Origin: Excoecaria cochinchinensis
Lineage: Eukaryota > Streptophyta > Magnoliopsida > Malpighiales > Euphorbiaceae
DNA: 64,000 nucleotides
NCBI GenBank assembly: GCA_947683425.1
Contig: CANTUQ010000078.1
Coordinates: 2,358,001 to 2,422,000, forward strand
Direction: 5' to 3'
In this document: positions 12,065 to 23,801 of the stretch, one piece after another
Numbering within the stretch: the first letter of the stretch is position 1
Layout: every line of letters starts with the position of its first letter
Notes under the pieces: model-generated
Told to the model about the DNA's origin: nothing
Databases searched by the model: none
The model's input: only the letters and a program-made list of their open reading frames with translations
Position numbers and translations under genes: made by a program

Positions 12065-13900
12065 CTATAATCACATATGTGTATATATAAATCATAGTTT
12101 AAATGTATTTAGTTGCATTCACAAGCACATAATCAAATTCATAAATCATTCTAATTCACATACTTATATCCACAACAAGACAAACAAATGAAATGCCTGC
12201 TGACTTACAATAGCGTATCACGAGTGAACACATTGGGGGTACCCGAGGGTACAATCGAAAAGCAACATCATTATTTTCTCATTCAAAACATTTTCACATT
12301 GGGGGATCTTAAACAAGATCGATACACATTGAGGATCCTAAGGATCCAAACGGGGACCTGATCAGGGTCCGGAATACATTAGGGCTGCAGCTATTGAACT
12401 CTATTAGGCATGCCTAACTATCCACTAATTTGACTCTCGCAGGCCATGTATAAAACATTCTATAATCGAAACATAATATTTGATATAATTTGATGAAGCA
12501 AAATAATTGCAGTTGAATATCATTTAAAAGCTGAGGTGATGCTAAATAAATATTAGAATAAAAAATAAGTTAAAATGGAACGAAAAAGATAAGAATTCAA
12601 AACTTCATAAATTTGGGACAGAAGGCTTTTACACGGCGGTATGACCAAACCTTACCGTCGTGTAAGACATTCTACACGGTGGTAAGGAAAAGCCATACCG
12701 CTAAACGAGAACCCAACAGGAAAACAGAATGCATTTACACGGCGGTATGGAAACTCCTTACCCCCGTGTAAAATGCGTAACTAAAATCCTTCAAAGCAGA
12801 ATGACTTTACACGACGGTATACAAAGTCCTTACTGCCGTTGAAAATCACGAATAAGGAAACTGAAGAACCGAATATGATCACACAGTGGTATGCCCACTT
12901 CATACCGCCGTGTGGATCATCCCAAACCCAGAAAATTCCACCAAAATTAACCCAACTCTCAACCAAACTTTAACACAACTCAAACCAAACTTTCTAACCA
13001 TTATACACAATACAAAACCCCCACTTTTATACCACTAATTACCATTGAAAGATGCAATTAACATAACCAAAAATCCCCAATTTATCAAACCAGAAATTTG
13101 TTGCATAAACTCATCCAACTCACAATTTAATTCAAGAATTCAATAACAAGTCATCTCAACACAACTCAAACAAAATCCATCATATTTAGACCAAAATAAA
13201 CACAACTAACCACATAAACTTTCCAGAAAATCAAATCCATTACAATAATCACATTTGATGTCAAAACATAAATTTTCCAAACCTAAAAATCCTTTGCTCC
13301 TAATCAAAGAGCACCACTCCCACTAGCCTTCTCTTTGCCCTTAGGTTCTTTAGGAGGCACCTCCGATCAAGAACACCCAAAATCACACAACCAACCAAAA
13401 ACCCTAACTCAAAATAATTACTAACAAGATCAAAGAAAAGATGAACAAGAAGAGAAAAGCCTAACAAAACCTTACAATCTCACTTGAGTTGATTAATTTC
13501 CACCAATACCCACTTGAATCAAGTCTAGGGCACAAGAGAAGAAAAAAAAGGAAGAAGAAGGGGAAAGGGAGGGACGGCAGGGAGAGGGGAAACGAGAGAG
13601 AGTTGAACTGGTTCTCTCCCATTTTCTCTCTCCTAGCTATATATACCCTCTTTCACATCCTTGCCACATGTCAACTAGGGATTGGTGGGATTTGATCACC
13701 TACACCCTACAACCATACTCTACACAACACCTAAGTCTAACCTCACTAACACACACACTAATTCCCTACATACACTCACACCCTAACAAACCCAAAACAC
13801 ATACAAAACTCAATTTAATTAACACATGCCAAAACACACACACACACACACTAGCATACAATATGGCTCAGACTACTAGGGTGGGAGACAAGGTGTTACA
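12065..13900 (-). repeat. Element C 3' LTR, outer end missing
   Basis: Matches the right LTR from about 19052 onward and ends GGTGTTACA at 13900. Contains the hairpin array at 12627-12916 and a short AC microsatellite near 13834-13852. A frame at 12781-12966 is a by-product of the hairpin repeats. Confidence 0.85.
12627..12916. repeat. Five tandem hairpins in element C 3' LTR
   Basis: Units at about 12627-12665, 12672-12700, 12735-12774, 12804-12843 and 12880-12916. Each has a left arm like TTACACGGCGGTA and a right arm like TACCGCCGTGTAA around a loop of roughly 10-14 nt. Loops differ while arms are conserved, which fits selection on structure or a shared origin. The other LTR copy carries them at 19609-19656 and 31120-31373. 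Confidence 0.75.
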
Positions 13901-13918
13901 ACGCTCCCCTACTAACAA

Positions 13919-13938
13919 GAATTTCGTCCTCGAAATTC
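13919..13938 (-). promoter_or_regulatory. Hairpin beside polypurine tract, element C
   Basis: GAATTTCG, TCCT loop, CGAAATTC: perfect 8-bp stem, close to the polypurine tract (13901-13912) of a different clade from the CRM-like elements. Confidence 0.7.
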
Positions 13939-13939
13939 T

Positions 13940-16900
13940 CACCTGAGCTGAACAACTGAGGGTACTGAGACTTCATCACTGCCTCTAAGTCCCAAGTTGC
14001 TTCTTCAACTCCATGAAGCTGCCATAACACTTTAACCAAGGGAACTTGCTTGCTTCTCAACTGTCACACTTCTCTTGCTAAAATAGCCTTCGGTTCCTCA
14101 TTATACAAATAATCTAGCTGAACCCTGATGTCCTCAATCGACAGCACATGCGATGGATTCGATATGTACCGTCAGAGCATAGATACGTGGAAAACATCGT
14201 GCAATCTCGCTAAATCCAAAGGCAAGGCTAATTTAAAAGCAACAGGTCCAACCCTCTCCAAAACCTTGAAAGGTCCAATAAATCGAGGACTAAGCTTGCC
14301 CTTCTTACCAAAAAGAAACACTTTCCTCCATGGCAATACCTTAAGGAACACCTTGTCCCCAATTTCAAACTGAATGTCTTTTCTCTTCAAATTAGCATAA
14401 GACCTTTGTCTATCCTTGGCCACCTTTAAATTCTGTTGAACCACTCGGATCTTCTCTTCAGTATCTCTAACCATCTCTAGCCCAATAAAGGAATGCTCGG
14501 TCAATTCTGTCCAACAAACTGGAGTCCTACACTGTCGGCCATAAAGAGCTTCAAACGGTGACATTCTAATGCTCGACTGATAACTATTGTTGTAGGCAAA
14601 CTACATGCGTGGTACATACTTGTCCCAATTACCTGAAAATTCCAAAGCACAACCCTTAAGCATATCCTCTAAAATCTGGATAACCCGTTTTGACTGACCG
14701 TCGGTGTGAGGATAAAATGCCATACTAAAATTCAGCCGAGTACCCAAAGCTGCTTGCAACTCTTTCCAAAACTTCGAGGTGAACCTCGGGTCCCGATCTG
14801 ACACTATCGACAATGGAATACTATGCAATCTGACCACCTCATCCACACAAATAATGGCCAACTTATCCATCGAATAGTCAACTTGGACTGGCAGAAAATG
14901 CGCTGACTTGGTGAGTCAGTCTACGATCACCCAAGCTGAATCATGTTTCCTCTGAGTCAATGGCAAACCTGACACAAAATCCATGGCAATGTCGTCCCAT
15001 TTCCACTGAGGAATGGGTAAAGGGTTGAGCAATCCTAAAGGAACTTGATGCTCAGCCTTTACCTGTTGACAAGTCAAACACTTAGCCACAAACTCCACAA
15101 TGTCTCTTTCATCCCAGACCACCAATAGAACTGCTTCAAATCTCGATACATCTTCTCACTACCCGGATGTATAGTAAAGACCATAGTGTGTGCCTCACTC
15201 AAAAGCTTCTTCTTTAACTCAACATCCTTAGGCACACACAAACGATTCCTATACATAAGCACCCCATCCAAAACAAAAAACTCAGATTGCTTCCCATCCT
15301 AAATCTCTTGCCAAACTCGTTGCAACTTCACATCATCTTTCTAGGCATCAACAATCAATTGCCTTAAAGACGGCTTTGCTTTCAATTGGGCAACCAAAGC
15401 CCCATCCGAATCCAATCTCCACTTGAAGCGCTACAAAAACAAAGCTGACAATGACTTCCTACTCAAAGCATCCGCTACAACATTGGCCTTGCCCGGATGA
15501 TACTCCAAAATACAATCGTAGTCCTTAAACAACTCCAGCCATCGATGCTGTCTCACATTAAACTCTTTCTGGGTGAGGAGGTACTTCAAATTCTTATGAT
15601 CGGTGAAAATCCTACACGTCTCCCCATACAGATAATGCCGCCAAATCTTTAAAGCAACGATCACAGCTGCTAACTCTAAATCATGCATTAGATAATTGTT
15701 CTCATGAGGCTTCAACTGATGAGACGCATAAGCCACAACCTTACCTTCCTACATCAAAACACATCCAAGCCCAACTCCCGAGGCATCACTGTACATCACA
15801 AACTCTTTACCCGAAACGGGTTGAGTAAGTATAGGAGCTTTGACCAACAACCTCTTCAACTGCTCAAAGCATGCCTGACACTTATCCGACCACTCAAATC
15901 TGACCCCTTTCCTCAAAAGTTGAGTCATAGGAGCATCAATAACTGAAAACCCCTTAACAAACTGACGATAATACCCAACCAAACCTAGAAAACTTCTCAC
16001 TTCCGAAACATTCCTAGGTGCTTTCCAATTCACAATCGCCTCAATCTTAGCCGGAACCAATTGAATGCCTTTAGCCGAAACAATATGACCCAAGAAAGAC
16101 ACCTCTCTAAGCCAAAAATCACACTTGCCGACTTCGCAAACAGATGGTTATCCCTCAAAACCTGAAGCACTATCCGAAAATGCTCTTCATGCTCACTCTC
16201 ATTCTTCGAGTACACCAAAATATCATCAATAAATACCACAACAAATCGGTCGAGATATGGCCGAAACACTCTGTTCATCAAATTCATAAAAGCAGCAGGT
16301 GCATTGGTCAAACCAAACGGCATCACAAGAAACTCATAGTGGCCATACCGCGTCCGAAATGCAGTTTTAACCACATCCGCATCTCTAACCTGAAGCTGAT
16401 AATATCCAGACCGAAGATCAATCCTAGAAAAGATACCCGTACCTCTGAGCTGATCAAACAAATCCTAAATACTAGGCAAAGGATGCTTATTCTTCACGAT
16501 AACCTTATTAATTTGTTGATAGTCTATGCACATCCTTAACGTATTATCCTTCTTCTTAACAAATAAAATCGGAGCTCCCCAAGGAGATATGCTAGGTTTA
16601 ATAAAACCTTTATCCAATAGCTCTTGTAATTGACTTTTAAGTTCTCTAAATTCTATAGGAGCTATTCGATAAGGTGCTTTAGAAATAGGAGCAGTGCCCA
16701 GCAATATCTCTATGGACAACTCCACTTCTCTCTCCGGAGGTAACCCAGGCAACTCACTTGGAAAAACATCCTAAAACTCCCTAACCACTGGGATATCCTC
16801 AACCTTAACCTGATCGCGCTTAGAATCCAACACGACTGCGAAAAATGCCTCACAACCCTTTCTCATAAATCTCTTAGCTTGCATAGCAGAAAATCACATT

Positions 16901-17344
16901 CCCCAAGGAACCCGAGCCTAAACCTTTAACCACAATCGGAGACTGATCTCTATCCCACAACACAACAGTCTTCCTATGACAATCAACCACTACCCGTTGC
17001 TTACTCAACCAGTCCATTCCCAAAATCAAATCAAATTCTCGAAAAGGCAAGTCTGTCAAGTCCGCTGGGAACTCAACACCTTGGACTATCAGGGGACAAT
17101 TCCTAAACACCTTACTCACATTGACACTATGCCTTAAGGGATTGGTCACACAAATCTCATAATCTAACTGATCAACATCATGCGACTTATCAATTAACTT
17201 ATCCGTGCACAAATATGAGTGTGTGGAACCAGGGTCTATTAGAGCATACATCTTAGTGTCACAGAGTAAAAACTTACCTGCAATCACATCAGGCACATCT
17301 TGCTCATCCTGAGCTCTCATAGCATACGCCCTCGCTGGCACCAT
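13940..17344 (-). pseudogene. Degenerate Tekay pol: protease, RT, RNase H, integrase, chromodomain
   Basis: Read right to left. Protease 16874-17344, with DPGSTHSYL in place of the usual DSGSTHS. RT 16030-16752, with FSRIDLRSGYYQL, MPFGLTNAPAAFM and FIDDILVYS. RNase H 15431-16102 (YSDASGVGLGCVLM, VVADALSRK). Integrase 14172-15271 in three frames (KCLTCQQVK, AMDFVSGLP, VSDRDPRFTS, MSPFEALYGRQ). Chromodomain about 13949-14075 (LRSKQVPLVKVLWQLHGVEE). Stops interrupt it repeatedly, including TGA at 14064-14066 where Arg is expected. It cannot make a working polyprotein. Confidence 0.85.
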
Positions 17345-17399
17345 CTGAGGACGATCTACCGACTCCGATGGAGCACCTTCTCTAGGCCGACCACCTTGA

Positions 17400-18487
17400 C
17401 CCCTACCTTTGCCTCTACCTCAGCTAGCTTGGGAAGCATTAGACCCCGCTCAGCTAGCCTCACGCTGATCTCTAGTATTCTCACTCAACTTAGGGCAATC
17501 AGCTAGAAAATGCACGATGCTTCCACAACGAAAACAACCACCAGTGAGCCACCTACACTCGCCCTTGTAGCACTTACTGCAGTGAGAACACTCAGGCACA
17601 ACTTCACCTCTACCACCAGAATGCCTCTACTGGCACTCGACCCAACTGTAGATCCTTGCCTCCTACCTCTCAAAGCAGGACCAGAAGAGGACTCATCTTG
17701 CAGATTCCTTGATCTCTTACCCGAAGACGAACCTCCACGAGGGGGATTCCTCCTCTGAGCTCTTTCCCTTAAAACTAACTCAGACCTCTCTACCCCGCAC
17801 AACTACTTGAACAATCTGGTAGTAACTGATAGTAGGGGTACTCATCAAAGATATGAGCATGGCTCTCAATGACTCATTCAACTCGGCCTCAAAATGATGG
17901 CACCGAAACTCTTCGGTCAGAATACTCGGAGGAGCATACTTCCCGAGCCTGTTGAACTCTTTCTCATACTCAGAAACTGACATAGCCCTCTACTTCAAAC
18001 TCAGGAACTGAGCCCACTTAGCTTCCTTATAGGCCTTGGTCACATACTTACTCCTGAACTCCCGCTCAAAGAACTCCCATGTGACCGGATCAGGCAACTG
18101 GGGATGCCTACGAACCAACTTCCACCAGTCATAGGCCGATCCCTGAAGCAAGGCAACAACACATTCAACTTGCCTTTCAGGAGGGCAACGAATCTCCTCA
18201 AGAACTTGCTCAACTTTCTCGATCCATTTCTCGGCTAATTCCGACTCATCAAGACTTGTCATGTAGAAATCCTCCGCCCCAGCTTCCCTCATGCTCTCAA
18301 TAGGGGCTCTCGGAGTAGTCACCCTTTCTAAGACCCGAGCCATGTCTTGAGAGATCTTCAACATAGCCTCAAAAGGCATGGCTGCGGCCTCAGGCTGCAC
18401 CCTAGCTGGTTGAGCTGGACCAGACACAGTCGGATCTTGCTCTTGGGGATAAGCACTCTCAGCTAACCCCTCGAGTGATCCGCACAT
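17400..18487 (-). pseudogene. Degenerate Tekay gag (element C)
   Basis: Gag core in 17990-18487 (DWWKLVRRHPQLPDPVTWEF, FRSKYV) continues in 17780-17983 (MSVSEYEKEFNRLGKYAP) after a TAG at 17990-17992, where a Gln before RAMSVSEYE is expected. A CCHC knuckle (CFRCGSIVHFLADC) lies at about 17480-17545. Further frame changes separate the knuckle from the core. The assignment rests on Gag-like spacing and on the protease that follows. Confidence 0.8.
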
Positions 18488-18585
18488 GGAATCTATCTAT
18501 AACAAACATAAAGACATCCATATTAGCCAACACAGTCCTAAACATACATCTATACACAACAAACACCCAGAAAATGCCTAAACCG

Positions 18586-18599
18586 GAGCTCAGATACCA
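18586..18599 (-). other. PBS of element C
   Basis: The minus strand reads TGGTATCTGAGCTC beginning five bases from the LTR edge. It resembles the initiator tRNA-Met PBS with one difference (T where the others have A). Confidence 0.65.
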
Positions 18600-18604
18600 A
18601 AACT

Positions 18605-19656
18605 TGTAACACCCGCTACCCATACATAGGAGAACCCATCCTCTAGGGAGTGAGAACCTGTACAAGCAAGGGTATCACCAAACAAATAGAACAATATACA
18701 AATACGCAACATACAGAAAATAGCGAAAATTAAAACTTAAAGTTCATTCATTGATATCAAAAGGGTTCATTACAGAAATATAGTCAGTACATAACTGATA
18801 TTACAAAATTATATTCTTCCAAAAGAATACATAGCGGAAGAAATACAAAAGAATAATACAATGAGAGCCCAAAATATTACAAAAAGAATCTAAGTACAAA
18901 CTAAGTCCTAACACTTCAAAACTTTTGTGTTGGCTGGACCTGCGGAGACTCTCCCAAAAGCTCAAGCGATAACGCTTAGTAGGGAAAACACACAATAATA
19001 TGAACGGCCATTCACAATGGTCGTTGAGCCAAAACACATTCAAAATGGTACATGCTATAATCACATATGTGTATATATAAATCATAGTTTAAACGTATTT
19101 AGTTGCATTCACAAACTCATAATCGAATTCATAAATCATGCTGATTCACATACTTATATCCATGACAAGACAAACAAATGAAACGCCTACTGACTCACAA
19201 TAGCGGATAACGAGTGAACACATTGGGGGTACCCGAGGGTACAATCGAAAAGCAACGTCATTATTTTCTCATTCAAAACATTTTCACATTGGGGGATTTT
19301 AAACAAGATCCATACACATTGAGGATCGTGAGGATCCAAACGGGGACCTGATAGGGTTCGGAACACATTAGGGCTGCAGCTACTGAACTCTATTAGGCAT
19401 GCCTAATTTAACTGTCGCAGGCCATGCATAAAACATTCCATAATCGAAACATAATATTTGATATAATTTGATGAAGCAAAATAATTGTAGTTGAATATCA
19501 TTTAAAAGCTGAGGTGATGATAAATAAATATTAGAATAAAAAATAAGTTAAAATGGAACGAAAAAGACAAGAATTCAAAACTTCAAAAATTCAGGATAGA
19601 AGGCTTTTACACGGCGGTATGACCAAACCTTACCGCCGTGTAAGACATTCTACACG
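18605..19656 (-). repeat. Element C 5' LTR, inner part
   Basis: Starts TGTAACACCCGC and is interrupted at 19657 by element D. It resumes at 31125. ACACG at 19652-19656 is the left TSD copy of D. Confidence 0.88.
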
Positions 19657-20504
19657 TGATGCGGAACCCAATAGCTAACAAGCTACAAACCCACACATAC
19701 GATTCGAATAGCAAAGAAACAAAGAGATAAAAATCCCTCCCTATTGAACCCCCAATCAACCTGTGATTGAAAACGCAAATAATCGGGAAAACGAAGAAAA
19801 TGAAAACGCCACAATCAAGACAATTGATAAGTAATCAAATTCTTCATGCAATAGAAAAGATGAGCAAGCAAATTCTCACAAATCTCTCTATAGAATTCAG
19901 CCAAGCCAATAAGAGAACACTCTCAAAATGTTTAATTCATCAAATCTGCCTCCAATCTCGTTTTTGTAGAGTATTTATACTCTCTTAAGCTAATAAAAAC
20001 CCTAATTAATCAAATAGGCCTTAAAACATGGGCCTTACACCAAGATAACTAAAGCCCACACTAATTAACTTAAAATACAGCCCAAAAAGCTTAAAAAGAA
20101 CTAATTAAATGAGCCCAAGCTAATTAAAGCCTATCTCACTTAAATAAGCCCAAAAGAATAAGTTAAGGCCTAATATATTACAAATAATCAAATAAAAGCC
20201 TAAACTAAAAGCCCAAATAAATCAGCCCCTTAATCCACCAATTAGCACATGCATTGCACATGCTCTGGCTCACATGCATAGCACATGTCAAGGTCACATG
20301 ATCGGCACATGTCAAGTGTCACATGACCTGCACATGTTAAGTCGCCACATGACTAACACATGTCCATCTTCAATTTGGTTTCTTCATAAATTTGGGCCAC
20401 GGACTTCCTTCAAGCCTTCTTTAACTTCTCCAAATTTGATCTCCATGAATATGAACTTCCATTGTTTATAATCTTGAAGTGTTGACCCCCCTGTGCACGC
20501 ATCA
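19657..20504 (-). repeat. Element D LTR 1 (outer, 3' end of chain)
   Basis: 848 bp, TGATGCGGAACCC to GTGCACGCATCA. Retains the TATA box at 19972-19979. CACATG array at 20245-20364. Confidence 0.92.
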
Positions 20505-21150
20505 TTCCCTCCCTCTTTAGAAAGATTCGTCCTCGAATCTTCGTCTTGTTCAAGTTGGGAATTGGCACTTGTAGAATGAATTCATCTTCATATACGATCT
20601 TTTGAACAGGTGGAAATAAAATGAATGCTTCTTCAGCTGAGCACTCATCATGTTCCTGCAATTTAACAAAAACACTAGGAAAAACATGATTATTCAATAC
20701 AACCATTTCATTCTGATCATGGTCCTTTCCTTTCTCCATGTTCAACTTAGCCTCCTTAAGCACTACAAGATCAATCATAACTTGTTGATCTTCCATTTCA
20801 ACTAAACAAACATCTTTCTGTTCACTCAAAGCAACATCTTCTCTTTCAATTATGTTTTCCTTTTCACTCAAAACAACATCTTCATCACATCCACTTATTT
20901 CTTCCTCATTTACAACTTCATCAACATATAAGTCTATCCCGCCTCTTTCAGCTTCACAAACAATTTTGTCGACAATAACTTCCTCTTCTTTCTTTCTTTC
21001 CTCTTGTCTTATATACGTACTTACTAGTCTAGAAAGTTGTTTAAACTGTAACTCAAAATCTTTAAGATTTTTATCCAACAACTTAGCATCCTTCTTCAAC
21101 TCATTCAATGCTTCTTGATCTAAATGTCGTCTTGACTTGTAATAGTACAT
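20410..21150 (-). CDS. Acidic-module protein, element D unit 1
   Basis: About 246 residues from the Met at 21148-21150 (start MYYYKSRRHLDQEALNEL). The frame is open to 21213, but that part is translated leader sequence shared with other elements, so the inner Met is preferred. A basic start and a lysine/leucine-rich, probably helical stretch (about residues 12-60, ELQFKQLSRLVSTYIRQEER) precede the acidic module (EEEVIVDKIVCEAERGGIDL, DVVLSEKENIIERED, AEEAFILFPPVQKI) and a basic end (PIPNLNKTKIRGRIF). There is no Gag, knuckle or enzyme domain. It runs about 30 codons into the LTR, in a frame one base off from that of elements A and K. Function unknown. Confidence 0.6.
   Translation of the reverse strand: MYYYKSRRHLDQEALNELKKDAKLLDKNLKDFELQFKQLSRLVSTYIRQEERKKEEEVIVDKIVCEAERGGIDLYVDEVVNEEEISGCDEDVVLSEKENIIEREDVALSEQKDVCLVEMEDQQVMIDLVVLKEAKLNMEKGKDHDQNEMVVLNNHVFPSVFVKLQEHDECSAEEAFILFPPVQKIVYEDEFILQVPIPNLNKTKIRGRIFLKREGMMRAQGGQHFKIINNGSSYSWRSNLEKLKKA
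20522..20541 (-). promoter_or_regulatory. Hairpin beside polypurine tract, element D (first of four)
   Basis: AAGATTCG, TCCT, CGAATCTT: 8-bp perfect stem. Identical copies lie at 23173-23192, 25826-25845 and 28479-28498. Confidence 0.7.
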
Positions 21151-22029
21151 CCTCACAATCACTCCCTCACGTGTTTCACTCAAAATATGACACTCCACTC
21201 GTATTTCGCTCAATTTGGCCTTTACCCTCCTTTAAGCTCACACTCTCAAGCCTTTTACCACTCAAGCTTGTTATCTTCAGTTGCACTTCAGAACTCAAAC
21301 TCAAGTCAAAATAGTTCACAGGCAGCAAATTATGGTAAAGAATGCAATGAAAATACTTAACAAAGAAGATAGGCACAAAGCTAGAAGCAAAAGACCAAAG
21401 TGAAGAACGTTGAAATGAGCATACAAGGTGAAGATATGTATGTTGTCCGAATTATGTGAATTTAACTAACAAGAATCAAATTGTTAATTATAGTGTAATC
21501 GGAAGCAAAAACACAAAGACACCAAAAATGGAAACTTAAGAATGAAAGAAATGACAAAACTAATGCAAGATTGCGGAAATTGAAATCTCCCAAATGGAAA
21601 ATTCAATTTGATACAATATGGGTTAACACACTAAGACAAAATGAAAAGGAGACACAAGATGTCCAAACTAAAACAAGATTAGGAAACCCAAATGTTTGTC
21701 CAAAATAAGACAAAGATTAATCCAATATGTCTTAATAAGATCAAATAAGGAAACCCAAATGTCTAAACTAAGACAAAATGACTTATCCACTATGTCTTAA
21801 TTAGTTCAAGATATGGAAACCCAAATGTCTAGACTTAAGACAAAATGAAACTTATCTAATTTAATGTCCTAATTTAAATAATGTCCCAATCCTAATTTTT
21901 TTTCTTCTTTTTTTTTTGAATTATCTCTAACTAATTAGATAATAACAATTCTATGCTAAAGAAATACAATGCTAATTGTTCACACCAACCAAAGTTAACC
22001 CAAATTAAAATACTTTTTCTAAATTCGGA

Positions 22030-22080
22030 TGAACAGTGCGATGAACAGTACGTGTGAACAGTACCAGGAACAGTACGACG
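22030..22080. repeat. GAACAGTAC short repeat in element D leader
   Basis: Four GAACAGT units about 12 bp apart (GATGAACAGTGC, GATGAACAGTAC, GTGAACAGTACC, GGAACAGTACG), flanked by poly-T. The same block recurs in units 2-4. A diverged version is in element I at 41348-41400. Confidence 0.8.
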
Positions 22081-22313
22081 GATTTTTTTTTTTATTTTTA
22101 GCTAGATAACAACTAGAACAACTAATAACCTAGAAATCAAGATCAAACAATAAGAAATAACACCTAAAACAAAGCTCCCTATAATTTAGGCCACTATGAT
22201 GAACAAGGGTTCCTAAATTTTAGGAATCAAATAAATTGAAAATTAATGAATAAAAACAGCAAGTAAACATGGATAAATAAGAATTTAATCCAAATCCAAG
22301 CTCTGATACCAAA

Positions 22314-23155
22314 TGATGCGGAACCCAATAGCTAACAAGCTACAAACCCACACATACGATTCGAATAGCAAAGAAACAAAGAGATAAAAATCCCTCCCTA
22401 TTGAACCCCCAATCAACCTGTGATTGAAAACGCAAATAATCGGGAAAACGAAGAAGATGAAAACGCCACAATCAAGACAATTGATAAGTAATCAAATTCT
22501 TCATGCAATAGAAAAGATGAGCAAGCAAATTCTCACAAATCTCTCTATAGAATTCGGCCAAGCCAATAAGAGAACACTCTCAAAATGTTTAATTCATCAA
22601 ATCTGCCTCCAATCTCGTTTTTGTAGAGTATTCTCTTAAGCTAATAAAAACCCTAATTAATCAAATAGGCCTTAAAACATGGGCCTTACACCAAGATAAC
22701 TAAAGCCCACACTAATTAACTTAAAATACAGCCCAAAAAGCTTAAAAAGAACTAATTAAATGAGCCCAAGCTAATTAAAGCCTATCTCACTTAAATAAGC
22801 CCAAAAGAATAAGTTAAGGCCTAATATATTACAAATAATCAAATAAAAGCCTAAACTAAAAGCCCAAATAAATCAGCCCTTTAATCCACCAATTAGCACA
22901 TGCATTGCACATGCTCTGGCTCACATGCATAGCACATGTCAAGGTCACATGATCGGCACATGTCAAGTGTCACATGACCTGCACATGTTAAGTCGCCACA
23001 TGACTAACACATGTCCATCTTCAATTTGGTTTCTTCATAAATTTGGGCCACGGACTTCCTTCAAGCCTTCTTTAACTTCTCCAAATTTGATCTCCATGAA
23101 TATGAACTTCCATTGTTTATAATCTTGAAGTGTTGACCCCCCTGTGCACGCATCA
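22314..23155 (-). repeat. Element D LTR 2 (inner, TATA deleted)
   Basis: 842 bp. A 6-bp deletion near 22630 turns GTATTTATACTCTC into GTATTCTC and removes the minus-strand TATA box. Shares CAGCCCTTTAATCC with LTR 3. Confidence 0.92.
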
Positions 23156-23801
23156 TTCCCTCCCTCTTTAGAAAGATTCGTCCTCGAATCTTCGTCTTGT
23201 TCAAGTTGGGAATTGGCACTTGTAGAATGAATTCATCTTCATATACGATCTTTTGAACAGGTGGAAATAAAATGAATGCTTCTTCAGCTGAGCACTCATC
23301 ATGTTCCTGCAATTTAACAAAAACACTAGGAAAAACATGATTATTCAATACAACCATTTCATTCTGATCATGGTCCTTTCCTTTCTCCATGTTCAACTTA
23401 GCCTCCTTAAGCACTACAAGATCAATCATAACTTGTTGATCTTCCATTTCAACTAAACAAACATCTTTCTGTTCACTCAAAGCAACATCTTCTCTTTCAA
23501 TTATGTTTTCCTTTTCACTCAAAACAACATCTTCATCACATCCACTTATTTCTTCCTCATTTACAACTTCATCAACATATAAGTCTATCCCGCCTCTTTC
23601 AGCTTCACAAACAATTTTGTCGACAATAACTTCCTCTTCTTTCTTTCTTTCCTCTTGTCTTATATACGTACTTACTAGTCTAGAAAGTTGTTTAAACTGT
23701 AACTCAAAATCTTTAAGATTTTTATCCAACAACTTAGCATCCTTCTTCAACTCATTCAATGCTTCTTGATCTAAATGTCGTCTTGACTTGTAATAGTACA
23801 T
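23061..23801 (-). CDS. Acidic-module protein, element D unit 2
   Basis: The translation appears identical to that of unit 1 over the whole frame; start chosen at 23799-23801 on the same grounds. The 5' LTR it would be expressed from (24967-25808) lacks the TATA box, so it may be silent unless read through from unit 4. Confidence 0.55.
   Translation of the reverse strand: MYYYKSRRHLDQEALNELKKDAKLLDKNLKDFELQFKQLSRLVSTYIRQEERKKEEEVIVDKIVCEAERGGIDLYVDEVVNEEEISGCDEDVVLSEKENIIEREDVALSEQKDVCLVEMEDQQVMIDLVVLKEAKLNMEKGKDHDQNEMVVLNNHVFPSVFVKLQEHDECSAEEAFILFPPVQKIVYEDEFILQVPIPNLNKTKIRGRIFLKREGMMRAQGGQHFKIINNGSSYSWRSNLEKLKKA

Larger units (their letters stand above)
20505..22313 (-). other. Element D internal region 1 (noncoding parts)
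   Basis: Besides the ORF it holds the polypurine tract, the hairpin at 20522-20541 and a leader (about 21214-22313) with a repeat of CCCAAATGTCTA-type units (21690-21840), a GAACAGTAC repeat (22030-22080) next to poly-T, and a PBS complement at 22300-22311. The frame at 21176-21376 is leader sequence. Confidence 0.75.

Noticed and set aside
20274..20471. 65-residue plus-strand frame over the CACATG array, repeated in each LTR
   Set aside because: Repeat-driven frame made of the hexamer array; no promoter on that strand and no known product.
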